Below are positions 35,799 to 46,010 of a stretch of 64,000 bases of DNA, piece by piece. Under the pieces are notes generated by a model. That model saw nothing but the letters and a program-made list of their open reading frames with translations, had not been told where the DNA came from and did not search any database. The translations under genes and the position numbers were made by a program. Location of the stretch: contig JAUCBJ010001913.1 of the NCBI GenBank assembly GCA_032718475.1, forward strand, positions 1-64,000, given 5' to 3'. Position 1 is the first letter of the stretch. Each line of letters starts with the position of its first letter. The DNA comes from Nemertoderma westbladi. Lineage: Eukaryota > Xenacoelomorpha > Nemertodermatida > Nemertodermatidae.

Positions 35799-36260
35799 TC
35801 TTAATTTATTATTATACTATAATTATGTACAATAATATAATAAATATATTTTTAAGCCAATTGGGTCCTCCTAGTTATCCGCCTTTCGTTGGTTGTCAGA
35901 GAGAAAATTATTGGAGGGGCCTTAAAAACTGTATCATACTGCCCACGTCTTCCACTAATATTGTGATACATTAGATATATTGTGATACGTTTTGGGCGCC
36001 AAAATGTCACTTCTACTGTATATAACTTTTCAAAATTTTGTCTATAACTTTTGATCAGTGACGTCTCTTGAACATTGTGATAAAATTTCAACACAAACAA
36101 TAAAAAATTTACTGTCTAGTAGCATTTTGATTTCAGCAAAAATGGAGAATTTACATTTCGAGTAAATCGCATTTAAAGTTTGAACCTTCCCGCGCAAATT
36201 GGTCATATCTCATAGTCACTCTCTGACTGCCGATATGAATTAATTAAAATAGTCATTTAT
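35799..36260. other. Unique AT-rich DNA
   Basis: No gene recognised. Small frames on the minus strand lack recognisable features. Confidence 0.3.
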
Positions 36261-36277
36261 GAAATATTTTAAGGGAG

Positions 36278-36650
36278 CAGACAGCTGAAATTTTCCCTAC
36301 GGGGGTTTTCGGAGTCGCAGATTTCAATTCTGATGTCAGTTTTAAAATTAAGACAAATCAACTCTGTCTGTCTGGCTGTCTGTAGGAATGTATCTGTCTG
36401 TCTGTTGGTTTGTCCGCCAAAATATAATAAAACACGCGAAATATCTAAAAGTTTCGATTTCATTTCCGATGTCAGTTTTTATTTTTGATTGAATTTTGTC
36501 TGTCTATCTGTCAGTTTGGCTGTCTGTCGGTATGTCTTTTTGTCTGTTCGAATGTCGGTCAACATACAAAAACACACATTCTAGCTAAAATTTTCATTAC
36601 GGGTTTTCGGGGTCGCTGATTTCATTTCGGCAAAATCTAGTCTGTCTGTT
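36278..36650. repeat. Degenerate ~150-bp repeat with (TCTG)n
   Basis: Three diverged copies of a segment with 'ttacgggttttcgg.gtcgc.gatttca' and 'gatgtcagtttt', separated by ctgtctgtctg-rich tracts (36363-36560). Probably an old repeat family. Confidence 0.45.
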
Positions 36651-36889
36651 TAAGTCGGGAAACTTTTTTTTGGAGATTTTTTGGGGGAAATAATGTTAAT
36701 CATATTTTTATGGAAACATTCCATAGTGAGATCGTCATATCTCCAAAACTAAACATGTTGAGAAGTCATAACTTACACATTCGGATTCGCCATTAAATTC
36801 TGCACAAAAAATCCACTAAAATAAGGTTTTTGCATTTTTTATACTAAAAAAGTTAAAGGCCCCCCTTAAGGATACAAGGCAGAGATGCG

Positions 36890-37010
36890 CCCTGACTGGT
36901 CCCTTCAAAGCATTCGTGCCGAAACGAAAACTACCTTAGCCCCCATGTGGGGGTTGAACCCACGACCTCTGAGAGATGTGAATTCAATGAGCTGTGATGT
37001 GATATGGTAC
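36890..37010 (-). mobile_element. tRNA-derived SINE-like fragment
   Basis: On the minus strand: gaggtcgtgggttcaacccc, a tRNA T-arm/B box, preceded by agctcattgaattcac, which resembles a degenerate D-arm. The downstream part has no tRNA acceptor, as expected for a SINE body. Confidence 0.45.
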
Positions 37011-37251
37011 AAAAAGCGATGGTATTAATTATTGGGGGCTGGTGGATTTACTATCGCCGACTATTAGTAGGTGATTAATTTGGGGATGGGTGGTATTCAA
37101 TGTTAGCAACGATGTACGACACCAGTACCATGAGATGCCTGTACTCAGTACCGGTACTGCTCATTGCTGTATGTGGAAGGCCTAGCTTTCTAGGCTGGTT
37201 GTCAGTCTGTCAGTGTGGTACTGCTACTGCATTATCTGAGTATTGGTACGT

Positions 37252-37261
37252 GTGGCAGGGT
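37252..37261 (+). repeat. 10-bp target-site duplication, left (gtggcagggt)
   Basis: An exact copy of 46957-46966. The two copies flank the TIRs of the DNA transposon. Confidence 0.75.
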
Positions 37262-37422
37262 ACAAGTCCCTAAAAGGTGCCACCCTGCTCCATAGCGCGG
37301 GAAATTCAAATGATTGAAAGACATGTAATTTGTACTGGAAAGGGTGGCAGATCGGATCTGCCACCTATATTTTGGCGGTAAATTCAAATCTGTTTTAACA
37401 TTGCAAATATGAATAGAGTAAG
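37262..37422 (+). repeat. Left TIR of DNA transposon
   Basis: Includes an internal 23-bp palindrome at 37343-37365 (ggtggcagatc-g-gatctgccacc) that is also present in the right TIR. Confidence 0.85.
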
Positions 37423-37830
37423 ACTAATGTACTGATGTAATTCATTGAATCAGATCAGAATAAATTACTTCTTATCGGTTTAACTCACTCATCCGTTATT
37501 GTTGTTGTTTTATCTATTCTGGGACTTCCAGCTGTCCAGCAGCACGTGAATAAATAAACCAGCACGTTAACTAGTCTGGGGCTTCGAGTAGCACGTGAAC
37601 AACTAGCAGACTAGGCTGACTGGTTAAATAGTCCGGGACTTCGAGCACCAGGTGAACAACTAAGCTGACTGGTTAACTAGTCCGGGACTTCGAGCAGCAC
37701 GTGAACAACTAAGCTGACTGGTTAACTAAACTTGGGCTTCGAGCAGCACGAGACCCAGTGAATTGATATATTTTTGGCGGTTAATGCTAATTACAGAATT
37801 ATATTATATTAATTACCATTACAAACTGTA
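37423..37830. repeat. Transposon interior with ~60-bp tandem repeats
   Basis: 37540-37770 holds about four imperfect units containing 'gggacttcgagcagcacgtg' and 'aactaagctgactggttaac'. The core cttcgagcagcacgag also appears near 42790, and a related form near 45745 in inverse orientation. Confidence 0.6.
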
Positions 37831-37835
37831 CAGTG

Positions 37836-37990
37836 TGTGTAGTACTTCTGTTTTATGTATGTACCGGACTACCCAATTTCTGTTTAGATTAGGCCTAATG
37901 TTTGCTCGATCATATATACTGTTGTCTGACTAATATACTGATTTGCATAACCACGCGTATATTTAATGGACCCCAGCTCAACATCCGTCA
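37836..37990 (+). repeat. 5' LTR of Ty3-type element (155 bp)
   Basis: Starts tgtgtagtac-type sequence and ends acatccgtca. It is very short for this superfamily. Confidence 0.85.
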
Positions 37991-38000
37991 TGGCGCAGTG
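37991..38000 (+). promoter_or_regulatory. Primer binding site candidate (tggcgcagtg)
   Basis: Begins at the exact base where the two LTR copies stop matching. tggcgcagt is a known type of Ty3-group tRNA primer site. Confidence 0.7.
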
Positions 38001-38063
38001 TTTACGGACACGCGGACCTACGGTCTACCACAGTTTGACTGTTCAATCCCCTGATATCCGGAT

Positions 38064-39782
38064 ATGGCAACAGATCCACGCAACCCACATATATTCGTGC
38101 TACGTAGCTCCCCGCCCACCTTCGATATCGAATCGGAAAAGGCAACTTGGGAGCTCTGGAAAGACGAATGGAACGCCTTTCTCGCCACATCCGGACTCCG
38201 CAACCTCTATATATCCGACCCGGCAACGCCCCCCGTCGATGCGATTACCGAGGACTTTAAACGATCCACGTTACACCTCTACCGTGCGACTCTTACAACG
38301 GCCTTCTCTCGCGCCACAAACGCCGTAGTCAAGGGGCTCGCCCTTACTGCCGAGGAAAACGCGAATCCTGAAGTGGTGATCGACCGGTTGGGACAACATA
38401 TCGATGGGGGAACCAACCGACGAGTTCACCGACAACAACTGGCCCGACGCCACCGCCTCCCAGAGGAGAGTCCCGAGTCGTTCCTCGTCGCCCTTAGGGA
38501 CCTGGCCACCAAATGTGCTTTTACCCCACTTGCATCCAAGGAGGCCCACCAAGAAGACCGACTCCTGGATCAGTTCATTTCGGGATTCGGGGACAAGGAA
38601 GTTACTGAACAACTTCTACGACTCCCCAATGATTGTTCCCTCAGTGACGCCCTCCGGCTCTCCCAAGCCGTCTGGTCAGCCAGGAAAGACGCGGCGTCAC
38701 TTGGTCTCCCACCACAGCCCCTCGCTGCCGCCGCCGCCAACCATATTGCAGCCTTACCTCGGCGCCCCCAAGGGTCGCCCAAGGCGCGCCCCATCGCCAG
38801 CTCCAAGTGCCCCCAATGCGGTTATCCACCGCATCAGTCCGGCAAACGTTGCCAGGGTGCCACAGCCCGCTGCCGGCACTGCAACCAGGTTGGGCACTAC
38901 GACCGTATATGCCGCAGCCGCCCAATGGGCGCCACTCGAGACCCACAGACAAACTCCACGGACCAGGAACCAGCCGAACTCCGGCACACCAATGAGTCCA
39001 CGTACCATGCCCAAATATGGACCACCATATTGGACGGCCTTAACTTTGACGCCGTTCCGGCCGTCTCCGCTACCGAGAGACTAGAACCCCTGGAGACTGT
39101 GACTATCGGTTTCCAGGTCACCAAGGACCCCACCCGTGGCATCCCGGAGCTACAATTCCTCCCGGACTCCGGAGCCAACGTAATGACTATCCCTTGGCGA
39201 ATCTACCGAGCGTTCGGGGGCCGATTCGAGAACCTCCGCCACCCCGACGGCAACCCAATGTCGGGGCACAGGGAATCCGACACTCCACAGGCGCCTCGGC
39301 TCGCAAATGGGAGCCGCGCTGGTTGGACTTTTAAGGGGATATTCAATGCCACCCTCCAGTGCACCGCCCTCGGCACAGCCTGTACAACCGACCTCTGGGT
39401 CCTGGATGGGTTGCAACAACCCCTCCTCTCGCGACGGGTGTGCTTCACCCTGGGAATCCTGCGGAGTCCCATCCTCCGAGGTGGCAACTTATCCGCAACA
39501 GTGAACTCGATCGAGCAAACCAAGCCCACCACAGAACTGCCACCAAATGCCACCCACAAACCACCACCACCTAAAACTGCTAACCCACCAACCCCTATCT
39601 ACCCACCACAAACCCTACCCCATACTCCGCATACCCCAACATCATCCACCCTGACTGACTGGGAAGCCCTCCATCGCCGCTTCCCTCGTCCTCTATCAGG
39701 GCAGTGCCGAGTGATGACTGGAGGGGAACTTACTATAAAGCTCATCCCAGGTGTCCAACCACACCAATCGTACACGAACTGA
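38064..39782 (+). CDS. Ty3-type Gag and protease region
   Basis: A 572-codon frame. Residues 1-240 are capsid-like (WELWKDEWNAFL, then PEESPESFLVALRDLA and FISGFGDKEV). Two CCHC zinc knuckles lie at about 249-263 (CPQCGYPPHQSGKRC) and 270-283 (CRHCNQVGHYDRIC), for RNA binding. The aspartic protease active site is PDSGANV at about 367-373. A Pro/Thr-rich linker follows. The frame ends at a TGA (39780-39782). The downstream pol frame is in the same phase and open from the next codon. The TGA therefore either interrupts one Gag-Pol polyprotein or is a read-through stop. The context (tga at a position where ancestral CG could have changed) fits a mutation. Confidence 0.85.
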   Translation: MATDPRNPHIFVLRSSPPTFDIESEKATWELWKDEWNAFLATSGLRNLYISDPATPPVDAITEDFKRSTLHLYRATLTTAFSRATNAVVKGLALTAEENANPEVVIDRLGQHIDGGTNRRVHRQQLARRHRLPEESPESFLVALRDLATKCAFTPLASKEAHQEDRLLDQFISGFGDKEVTEQLLRLPNDCSLSDALRLSQAVWSARKDAASLGLPPQPLAAAAANHIAALPRRPQGSPKARPIASSKCPQCGYPPHQSGKRCQGATARCRHCNQVGHYDRICRSRPMGATRDPQTNSTDQEPAELRHTNESTYHAQIWTTILDGLNFDAVPAVSATERLEPLETVTIGFQVTKDPTRGIPELQFLPDSGANVMTIPWRIYRAFGGRFENLRHPDGNPMSGHRESDTPQAPRLANGSRAGWTFKGIFNATLQCTALGTACTTDLWVLDGLQQPLLSRRVCFTLGILRSPILRGGNLSATVNSIEQTKPTTELPPNATHKPPPPKTANPPTPIYPPQTLPHTPHTPTSSTLTDWEALHRRFPRPLSGQCRVMTGGELTIKLIPGVQPHQSYTN

Positions 39783-42542
39783 GCTATTCCGATAAACTTG
39801 GAGGCCGCGCTCAATCGGGAACTCGATGCCCAGATCGCAATGGGCATCCTTGAGCCCGCCGGTGATGAGAATAACCCGGGCGAGTGGCTTAGCCCGATGG
39901 TCGTTCCGCGGAAGAAAAGTGACCCCACCAAAGTCCGCATAACGGTCGACTTACGGGAATTAAATAAAGCCACCATCCGCCCGAGTTACTTCTCCCCCTC
40001 CCTGTTTCACGTCATCTCTAAAATCCCCCCGTCAGCACGCTATTTCACTGTCCTCGACGGCCTAAAGGGATTTCACCAGGTGGGACTAGACCTCGCCAGT
40101 CGCCGACTCACCACGTTCGCCACCCCCCGCGGCCGCTTCCGATACCGCCGTATGCCGATGGGGTGGCATGGCAGTTCTGACGTATTTAACGCCAGGATGG
40201 CCCGGGCCCTCCACGGAATACCCAACATTGGGCGCATAGTGGAGGACGTCATTATATATACAGACAGCGCCGAGGAACACCCCGAGGCAGTTGCCAAGGT
40301 CCTAGCTGCGTGCGACACTGCCAACATATCGCTGAACACCGATAAAGTTCAGTACTGCCTCCCCAAGGTCCGTTTCGGCGGCTACCTCGTCAGCCACGGA
40401 CTCTATCGGATCGACCCCACCCTTACTGAAGATCTCCGCCACTTCCCGGTCCCTAACAACCGCCGGGACCTCCGCTCCTTCCTCGGCCTTGCCCAACAGC
40501 TGGGAAATTCGATGGCCGAAATCTCCAAACTCGTCGAGCCACTCCGCAGCCTTAATACGGACCGCGCCGCCTGGGTTTGGCTGCCACAGCACCAGGACGC
40601 ATTCGAGGCCACCCGGGCCACCCTCTCCAGCCCATCCTACCTCTCGGGCTTTCATCCCGTTAGAAGAACCGAACTCCTAACTGATGCCTCGCGCCTCAAT
40701 GGTATCGGCTTCCTTCTACGACAATGGGACCCCTCTTCAAACCACTGGCTTACCATCCAGTGCGGCTCTCGGACCCTCGCCAAGCACGAGGCAAACTGGT
40801 CTGGGATGGCCGAACTGGAGGCCCTCGGTGCAGCCTGGGCGGCACACAAGTGCCGCTACTTCCTGGATGGTCTAAACCACTTCGAACTGGTTACCGACAG
40901 TAGCCCCCTTATACCCATCCTGAATGACAGGCGTTTAGACCAAGTGTCCAATGACCGGCTCCTGAAGTTGAAAACAGCCCTCTTGCGTTTCAACTTCACT
41001 GCCCGCCACCAAAAGGGCGCCAAGCACCTCGTCGCCGACGCTTTCTCGCGCTCCCCCCGGCACAAACCTACCCCGGATGACCTCGTACTCGCTGGCAACG
41101 ACGACAGTGACCGGGAGTTCATTGTCTCCGCGGCCATTGCCCAGACAACCCTTACAATCGACGCCTGGGACGCCCGTCTACAGGAGATCCGTTCCATGGG
41201 GAATCGCGACCCAACTTATGTGGCACTCCTCGCCACAATACGGGATGGCTGGCCAACCTCCCGCCACAATATCACGAACGACGATATACGCCCATACTTT
41301 CAGCACCACTCTGAACTCATGGTCCACGATGGCATCATACTTCGTGGACCACAACTTTACATACCGAAGGAACTACGCCACAACACCCTTCGTCTACTAC
41401 ACGCCGCCCACCAAGGGCTCAATAAAACCCGGGAGCGTGCTAGTCGGTCCGTCTGGTGGCCCACCATATCTAACGACATCGCCGTTGCTATCGAACGATG
41501 CCAGTCGTGTCAATCCTCCCTACCATCCCAGGCACCGGAACCCCTCCAACGAACCCCGGACGCCACCCGCCCGTTCCAGAGGATCCATGCTGACCTCTTC
41601 GTAGCCGACGGCATCCAATACATGGTGGCCACCGACGAGTACACTGGATGGCCCACTTTAGCCCGCCTCGGCTCTGACACTACGTCCGCAGCCATCATTA
41701 CAAACCTCCGACTCCTCTTCCTGGCCACTGCCGTCCCTCTGAAATTCCACCCAGATGGTGGTCCCCAGTTCAACTCGGAGGCCGTAAAGACTTTCCTGAA
41801 AAACTGGGGAGTTCACCTCAATCCATCGTCGCCCCACTTGCCTCGCACTAACGGCCATGCCGAATCTGCCGTCAAGGCGATGAAGAGAATCGTCCGGGGC
41901 GCTAACCATGACGTCGACAGCATCGCCCAGGGCGTCCTTGGGTTCCGCAACACCTCGCGTTATGGAGGTCGCTCACCAGCGGAACTCCTCTACGGGTGCA
42001 ATATACGGGAGGCCCTGCCCGCCCACTTCAGTTCGTTCGACCCCAAATGGAGGAAGTGCTTCCAGGAGCTCGACGAGGTCGCGGGACAAACCAAATCTAA
42101 CCTGCGTGCGGCCTATGACCAACGCACTCGCCCCCTCCGGGTCATTTCCATAGGGACACCCGTTATCATCCAGGACGCCGACACCAAGCGCTGGACAGGA
42201 CAGGGGGTAGTAGTGGAGGCGCTGGATAACCATGACTATATGGTTCGCCAGGGCAGTGGCCGCGTCCTCCGGAGAAACCGAGTCTTACTCCGCCCACGCA
42301 CTACCTCGTTAGGTGGGCCCACGATACCCACCCCGAATGCTCCCAAAGCACCCCCACCAAACCCCGAACCCAGCCGCGTAGTCACCCCAGAACCCACACC
42401 CCCACCCATGGCGTCGGCCCCGACCTGGTCCGATATCGTCAAACGGACCGCAACACCCCGCACGAGCCAACCAGAACACCCAACTACCCGTTCTGGACGT
42501 GAAATACGACCACCCCAACGCTATGGCTTTCCGGATCTGTAA
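39783..42542 (+). CDS. Ty3-type Pol: RT, RNase H, integrase
   Basis: Residue numbers count from the ATG at 39798. RT begins near residue 20. The first catalytic Asp is in FTVLDGLKGFHQ (87). The usual YxDD box is replaced by RIVEDVIIYTD (ED at 149-150). RNase H shows LLTDAS (296) and VTDSS (367). The integrase zinc finger is H535, H538, C568, C571. The catalytic triad is HADLF (D599), HPDGG (D653) and NGHAES (E689). The tail (GTPVIIQ...VVEALDNHDYMV) looks like a GPY/F module, and no chromodomain is recognised. Polymerisation, template degradation and insertion of the cDNA are the expected roles. The frame is intact apart from the upstream TGA. There is no env-like frame downstream. Confidence 0.9.
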   Translation, partial: AIPINLEAALNRELDAQIAMGILEPAGDENNPGEWLSPMVVPRKKSDPTKVRITVDLRELNKATIRPSYFSPSLFHVISKIPPSARYFTVLDGLKGFHQVGLDLASRRLTTFATPRGRFRYRRMPMGWHGSSDVFNARMARALHGIPNIGRIVEDVIIYTDSAEEHPEAVAKVLAACDTANISLNTDKVQYCLPKVRFGGYLVSHGLYRIDPTLTEDLRHFPVPNNRRDLRSFLGLAQQLGNSMAEISKLVEPLRSLNTDRAAWVWLPQHQDAFEATRATLSSPSYLSGFHPVRRTELLTDASRLNGIGFLLRQWDPSSNHWLTIQCGSRTLAKHEANWSGMAELEALGAAWAAHKCRYFLDGLNHFELVTDSSPLIPILNDRRLDQVSNDRLLKLKTALLRFNFTARHQKGAKHLVADAFSRSPRHKPTPDDLVLAGNDDSDREFIVSAAIAQTTLTIDAWDARLQEIRSMGNRDPTYVALLATIRDGWPTSRHNITNDDIRPYFQHHSELMVHDGIILRGPQLYIPKELRHNTLRLLHAAHQGLNKTRERASRSVWWPTISNDIAVAIERCQSCQSSLPSQAPEPLQRTPDATRPFQRIHADLFVADGIQYMVATDEYTGWPTLARLGSDTTSAAIITNLRLLFLATAVPLKFHPDGGPQFNSEAVKTFLKNWGVHLNPSSPHLPRTNGHAESAVKAMKRIVRGANHDVDSIAQGVLGFRNTSRYGGRSPAELLYGCNIREALPAHFSSFDPKWRKCFQELDEVAGQTKSNLRAAYDQRTRPLRVISIGTPVIIQDADTKRWTGQGVVVEALDNHDYMVRQGSGRVLRRNRVLLRPRTTSLGGPTIPTPNAPKAPPPNPEPSRVVTPEPTPPPMASAPTWSDIVKRTATPRTSQPEHPTTRSGREIRPPQRYGFPDL

Positions 42543-42886
42543 CACGGCGATACAATCCGGAAGCCGCACCACCTTTTATCCATTAGGTTTCAAATAACTA
42601 TTTTTACTGCACCGCAACTTGAAAGAACAGGAGAATAACGAATAGTCAAGTCACCCAAAATGAAAAAATTTTCTCAATAACAACCTATTTGATTATAGTA
42701 TTTTTAATTATATTCCATTACCCCCTATAAACTTATTTTGCAAACTCCTTTGTTTACATGGTTGCAGAGTAACACGTTCGTGGGGCCTTCGCGCAGCACG
42801 AGGCCCAGTTATGAGATACAAATTAAAATTGTGCGACTGTATCACAAAATCAGGTTATGAGAGATTAACCAACACCACCAATTAAT

Positions 42887-42900
42887 CAAAGAAAGGGGGA
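42887..42900 (+). promoter_or_regulatory. Polypurine tract candidate
   Basis: aaagaaaggggga, a typical plus-strand primer tract, lies 345 bp after pol but 3.1 kb before the 3' LTR instead of directly against it. Confidence 0.5.
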
Positions 42901-42905
42901 CAGTA

Positions 42906-45900
42906 CGTGTTCACCCCTTTTAATCTGCACCCCCCCCCCCCCCTCCCTTCCCACCCACCAATACATAACCGCGACATCTACCACCCACGGAAGGGTAGCA
43001 CGAACTTATTTCCAAACGCACGTTCAATATGCAAAGCCAGGTGGTTTATAGGAATATAATCAATGCAGTACTCGTCTTCATTATAAGCCTCTTTGCGTTC
43101 GACCTGTTTTGTATTAAAATATATTTATTAAACGCAGGCTGACGCTCTTTATAATAATAATACCTAGGGATGCCAGCTTCCAGACTTTCAATCTTTACTG
43201 CCGCGCGTTTTGGTTTGAGAGATCAAGCCCATCGGCAATTGGTGTTTCAATTTCGGTCCAGGAACTCTGACAATGGGAGCATTCAATCTTAGCTGTGGTC
43301 CATTCCCGTGGTTTCGGCTTCCTTTTCTTCGTCCCAATGACAGATTCTTCTGAAGACGTTCGATTCGCTTTCAGTTTATTGTTGGCGTTTGTGTTTTGAA
43401 GTTGTATTCGAGTGGACAGTCGCGCCGGTTTCGAGGTAACCATACCGACCTGTGATAAGCGTTGGTTTTGTTGAGTGTCGGTATTCATCTTCTCTCACCT
43501 CTTCAATGTCAGATGTTGCAAATACTGATAACACGAATAACGGTATATATTTCAATACTTGTCAATAGTAATATATATAATTTAGATAACTATTTTATAT
43601 CTGTACTGTTGAGCAAACTCTACATAAATTTCAACCTGTGTATCGCCGGTAGGGCTGTTGCTGTGCAAGTGCTAGTTGCCACCGGTCAGCCGGTACCGGT
43701 AGTAGGGTGGTACCATGGCCTACTACACACAGGCCATGACAAGGACTTTGCTGTGAAATTAGCGTAGGCTGACTGGTGACTGATGAATTATCAAATATTA
43801 TATTTTCCATGAATGCAGGGTCCATATTTAAAAGAAGATGACTAGATTTTCGTAAATAATTTAATTGAAACAGTATTTAATAATAAATAAATTAATTATC
43901 GCTCGAGTTCCTGCAGCTTTTATTCGTGGCAGGAATGTTTGAACGCTAATAAGTCGGTCAATCATGGATGAAATGGAACCAAACTTGGTACACTTGTAGT
44001 CTTAAAAAAATTTAGAAATTCTACACACAGACAGACTTCTACAGTTCCCCGGTCTGCCGCTAGGGGGCGAATTAACAGAAACGTAAAAATAGCTGTAATT
44101 ATAGAACCAACGATCAGATTCATCTGAAATTTAGTAGTAGTTACCTAAGAGCATTGCTTAATTAGAAATTCTACAGAGACTTTTACAGTTCCTGTCTGCC
44201 GCTAGTGGGGAATTGTTAGAGCTCCAGTTCAACGTGATTAGCACGGTTTAATAAACAATCAATTAATTATTTTATTCAATACAGTAATTATAACAGTAAA
44301 ATGCAATGTATTCCAACTCTCTATCCGCCTCGAGCATCGAGAATACGAGAAACTCGATCGAAATACCTGCTTATCCCAGTAGTATCCGTCCGTAGTCTAG
44401 TCACCGGACCGCTGCGGTTTACTCCCGTAGAACAGTAGAATTCCCGCAGCTTCCGACCCAATTCGACAACGAATTCGCTTCACACTTTCGCGTCACAGAG
44501 AACGTAATCCAGTGCGATAACGTCTGCCCAACGTTCAACCATTTCCCCCAGGCGATCCCAGGATCCGGGCCGCCGCTAAACCCAGATCGCAATCCTCGTC
44601 GATTCGTCCAGTCGTCGACGTAAGTCAGTAAGTGGGACTCTTCCCACCGCACTCCAAGGTGGGTGACCGGAGTGAGGCATGATGAACTTGGCAGTGGCCC
44701 GCATTACGATCTGACCGACCGCCGTATTCCCAGTGTCTGAGTGTAGTAAATACCCAAATAGAATCGTACTGACAAACAAGCAATTCCGTAGTATTCCCCC
44801 GTTAATCACCTCTTGAAGCAACTCGGCTGCTCGGGTCCAGATACATCGGACTGTCGGGAGCGTTTCAGACATCAGACAGTAATGGAGCGGCATTTGCGAA
44901 TATTTCCAATGGTTTTATAATAAATAAGGGGATTCAACAGTTCAATGCTAAAACAAATGGATTATTCCTAAGCCCACCCCAATACAGCAATATACCTAAC
45001 AGTATATAGCTTAGGTACCACAGTCTGACTAGCTTTAAATATTAGAGTATGAAAATTATTATAGGACCCTCATGGAAACGAGGTATATACCTCATGAGGC
45101 TATCCTTACACCAGAACCTTTTATTTAAGTAAATAAACATTTTATAAGTTGACTATCTACATAAATCAGTATTGGTGCTCCTAAATATCTAGTGTTATTA
45201 GGCCTACTTGTACTGTAGGCCTAATATCGTAACGTAATCTTTATAAATGTATTATTGTGAATTTTAAAAGGTTTAATTATGTGTAAAAAACAATCAATCA
45301 ATCAAACCATAATCAGCACAGTAAGCCTACGCATGGGTGGTACCTACGGTGCGCACTACAACGGCTGAACGGCAGTACAGCAATACGGTGTACCGTGCCA
45401 ATGACTGAATGATTAGCGGTAACTACTGAACTATCTAAACTATTATATTATTATTACCGGTACTAGGCTAATTAGGCCTAAACTATAATCACCGCAACGG
45501 TTTCCGGGGCCATGTTTAGATTACATGATATGGCATGTCTGCAGTGTATGGTACCGGCTGACCTGTATTACAGCCTGACAGTACCGGTACAAATGGTACA
45601 TGCAGATTGGCAGACAGCCCCTATGTTTTGCAAAATTTGTCAGAAAACCAGCTGATTTATCCTACAGTAATAATAATTTAACGCATGTTAATTTTGGATA
45701 AATAAATATATTATAACTACAATAACAGTTACACTGATGCTGCACGAAGGCCCCACGCAAATTCTACTTGGAAAATTTTCAAACTTTTGCCAAACAACAT
45801 GTGTACCAAGTTTGGATAGATTTCATCAAGGATTGGCCGAGTTATTAACGTTTAAAATAAAATACTGAAAAAAAACGCGACAGAACGACAGGTTGATTAA

Positions 45901-46006
45901 TGGTACCACTACGCTAAGGCTCTCTCACTTCGTGGCTCGCCCCACACATCTCTCCACATGTCACTATATTATTGTATAACTGGTTGCCTGGCAACCCTTG
46001 GGAATA
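42906..46006. other. Extra segment between polypurine tract and 3' LTR
   Basis: No env or recognisable enzyme is seen. It contains a C14 run (42930-42943), a 97-codon minus-strand frame and two related ~60-bp stretches around 44020-44070 and 44160-44220 (agaaattctaca ... tctgccgctag). It also holds imperfect inverted copies of an 'aaacttggtacac' segment (about 43945-44010 and 45777-45860). The bases agta border it on both sides (42902-42905 and 46007-46010). It is best explained as a later insertion or rearrangement. Confidence 0.45.
43195..43488 (-). CDS. Small basic CxxC-containing frame, unidentified
   Basis: 97 codons. The sequence is Gln/Asn-rich at the N-terminus, then has a basic patch GTKKRKPKPREW resembling a nuclear localisation signal, then CSHC. 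An AATAAA on the same strand lies about 65 bp after the stop (43125-43130). It could be a small gene, the first ORF of an inserted element, or chance. No family recognised. Confidence 0.3.
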   Translation of the reverse strand: MNTDTQQNQRLSQVGMVTSKPARLSTRIQLQNTNANNKLKANRTSSEESVIGTKKRKPKPREWTTAKIECSHCQSSWTEIETPIADGLDLSNQNARQ

Positions 46007-46010
46007 AGTA

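Noticed and set aside
38002-42572. Minus-strand and alternate-frame ORFs across Gag-Pol
   Set aside because: GC-rich shadow frames of the real Gag and Pol; none has recognisable domains.
44419-44893. Minus-strand frames of 77 and 105 codons
   Set aside because: They overlap in different phases and show no family resemblance, signal or conserved motif.
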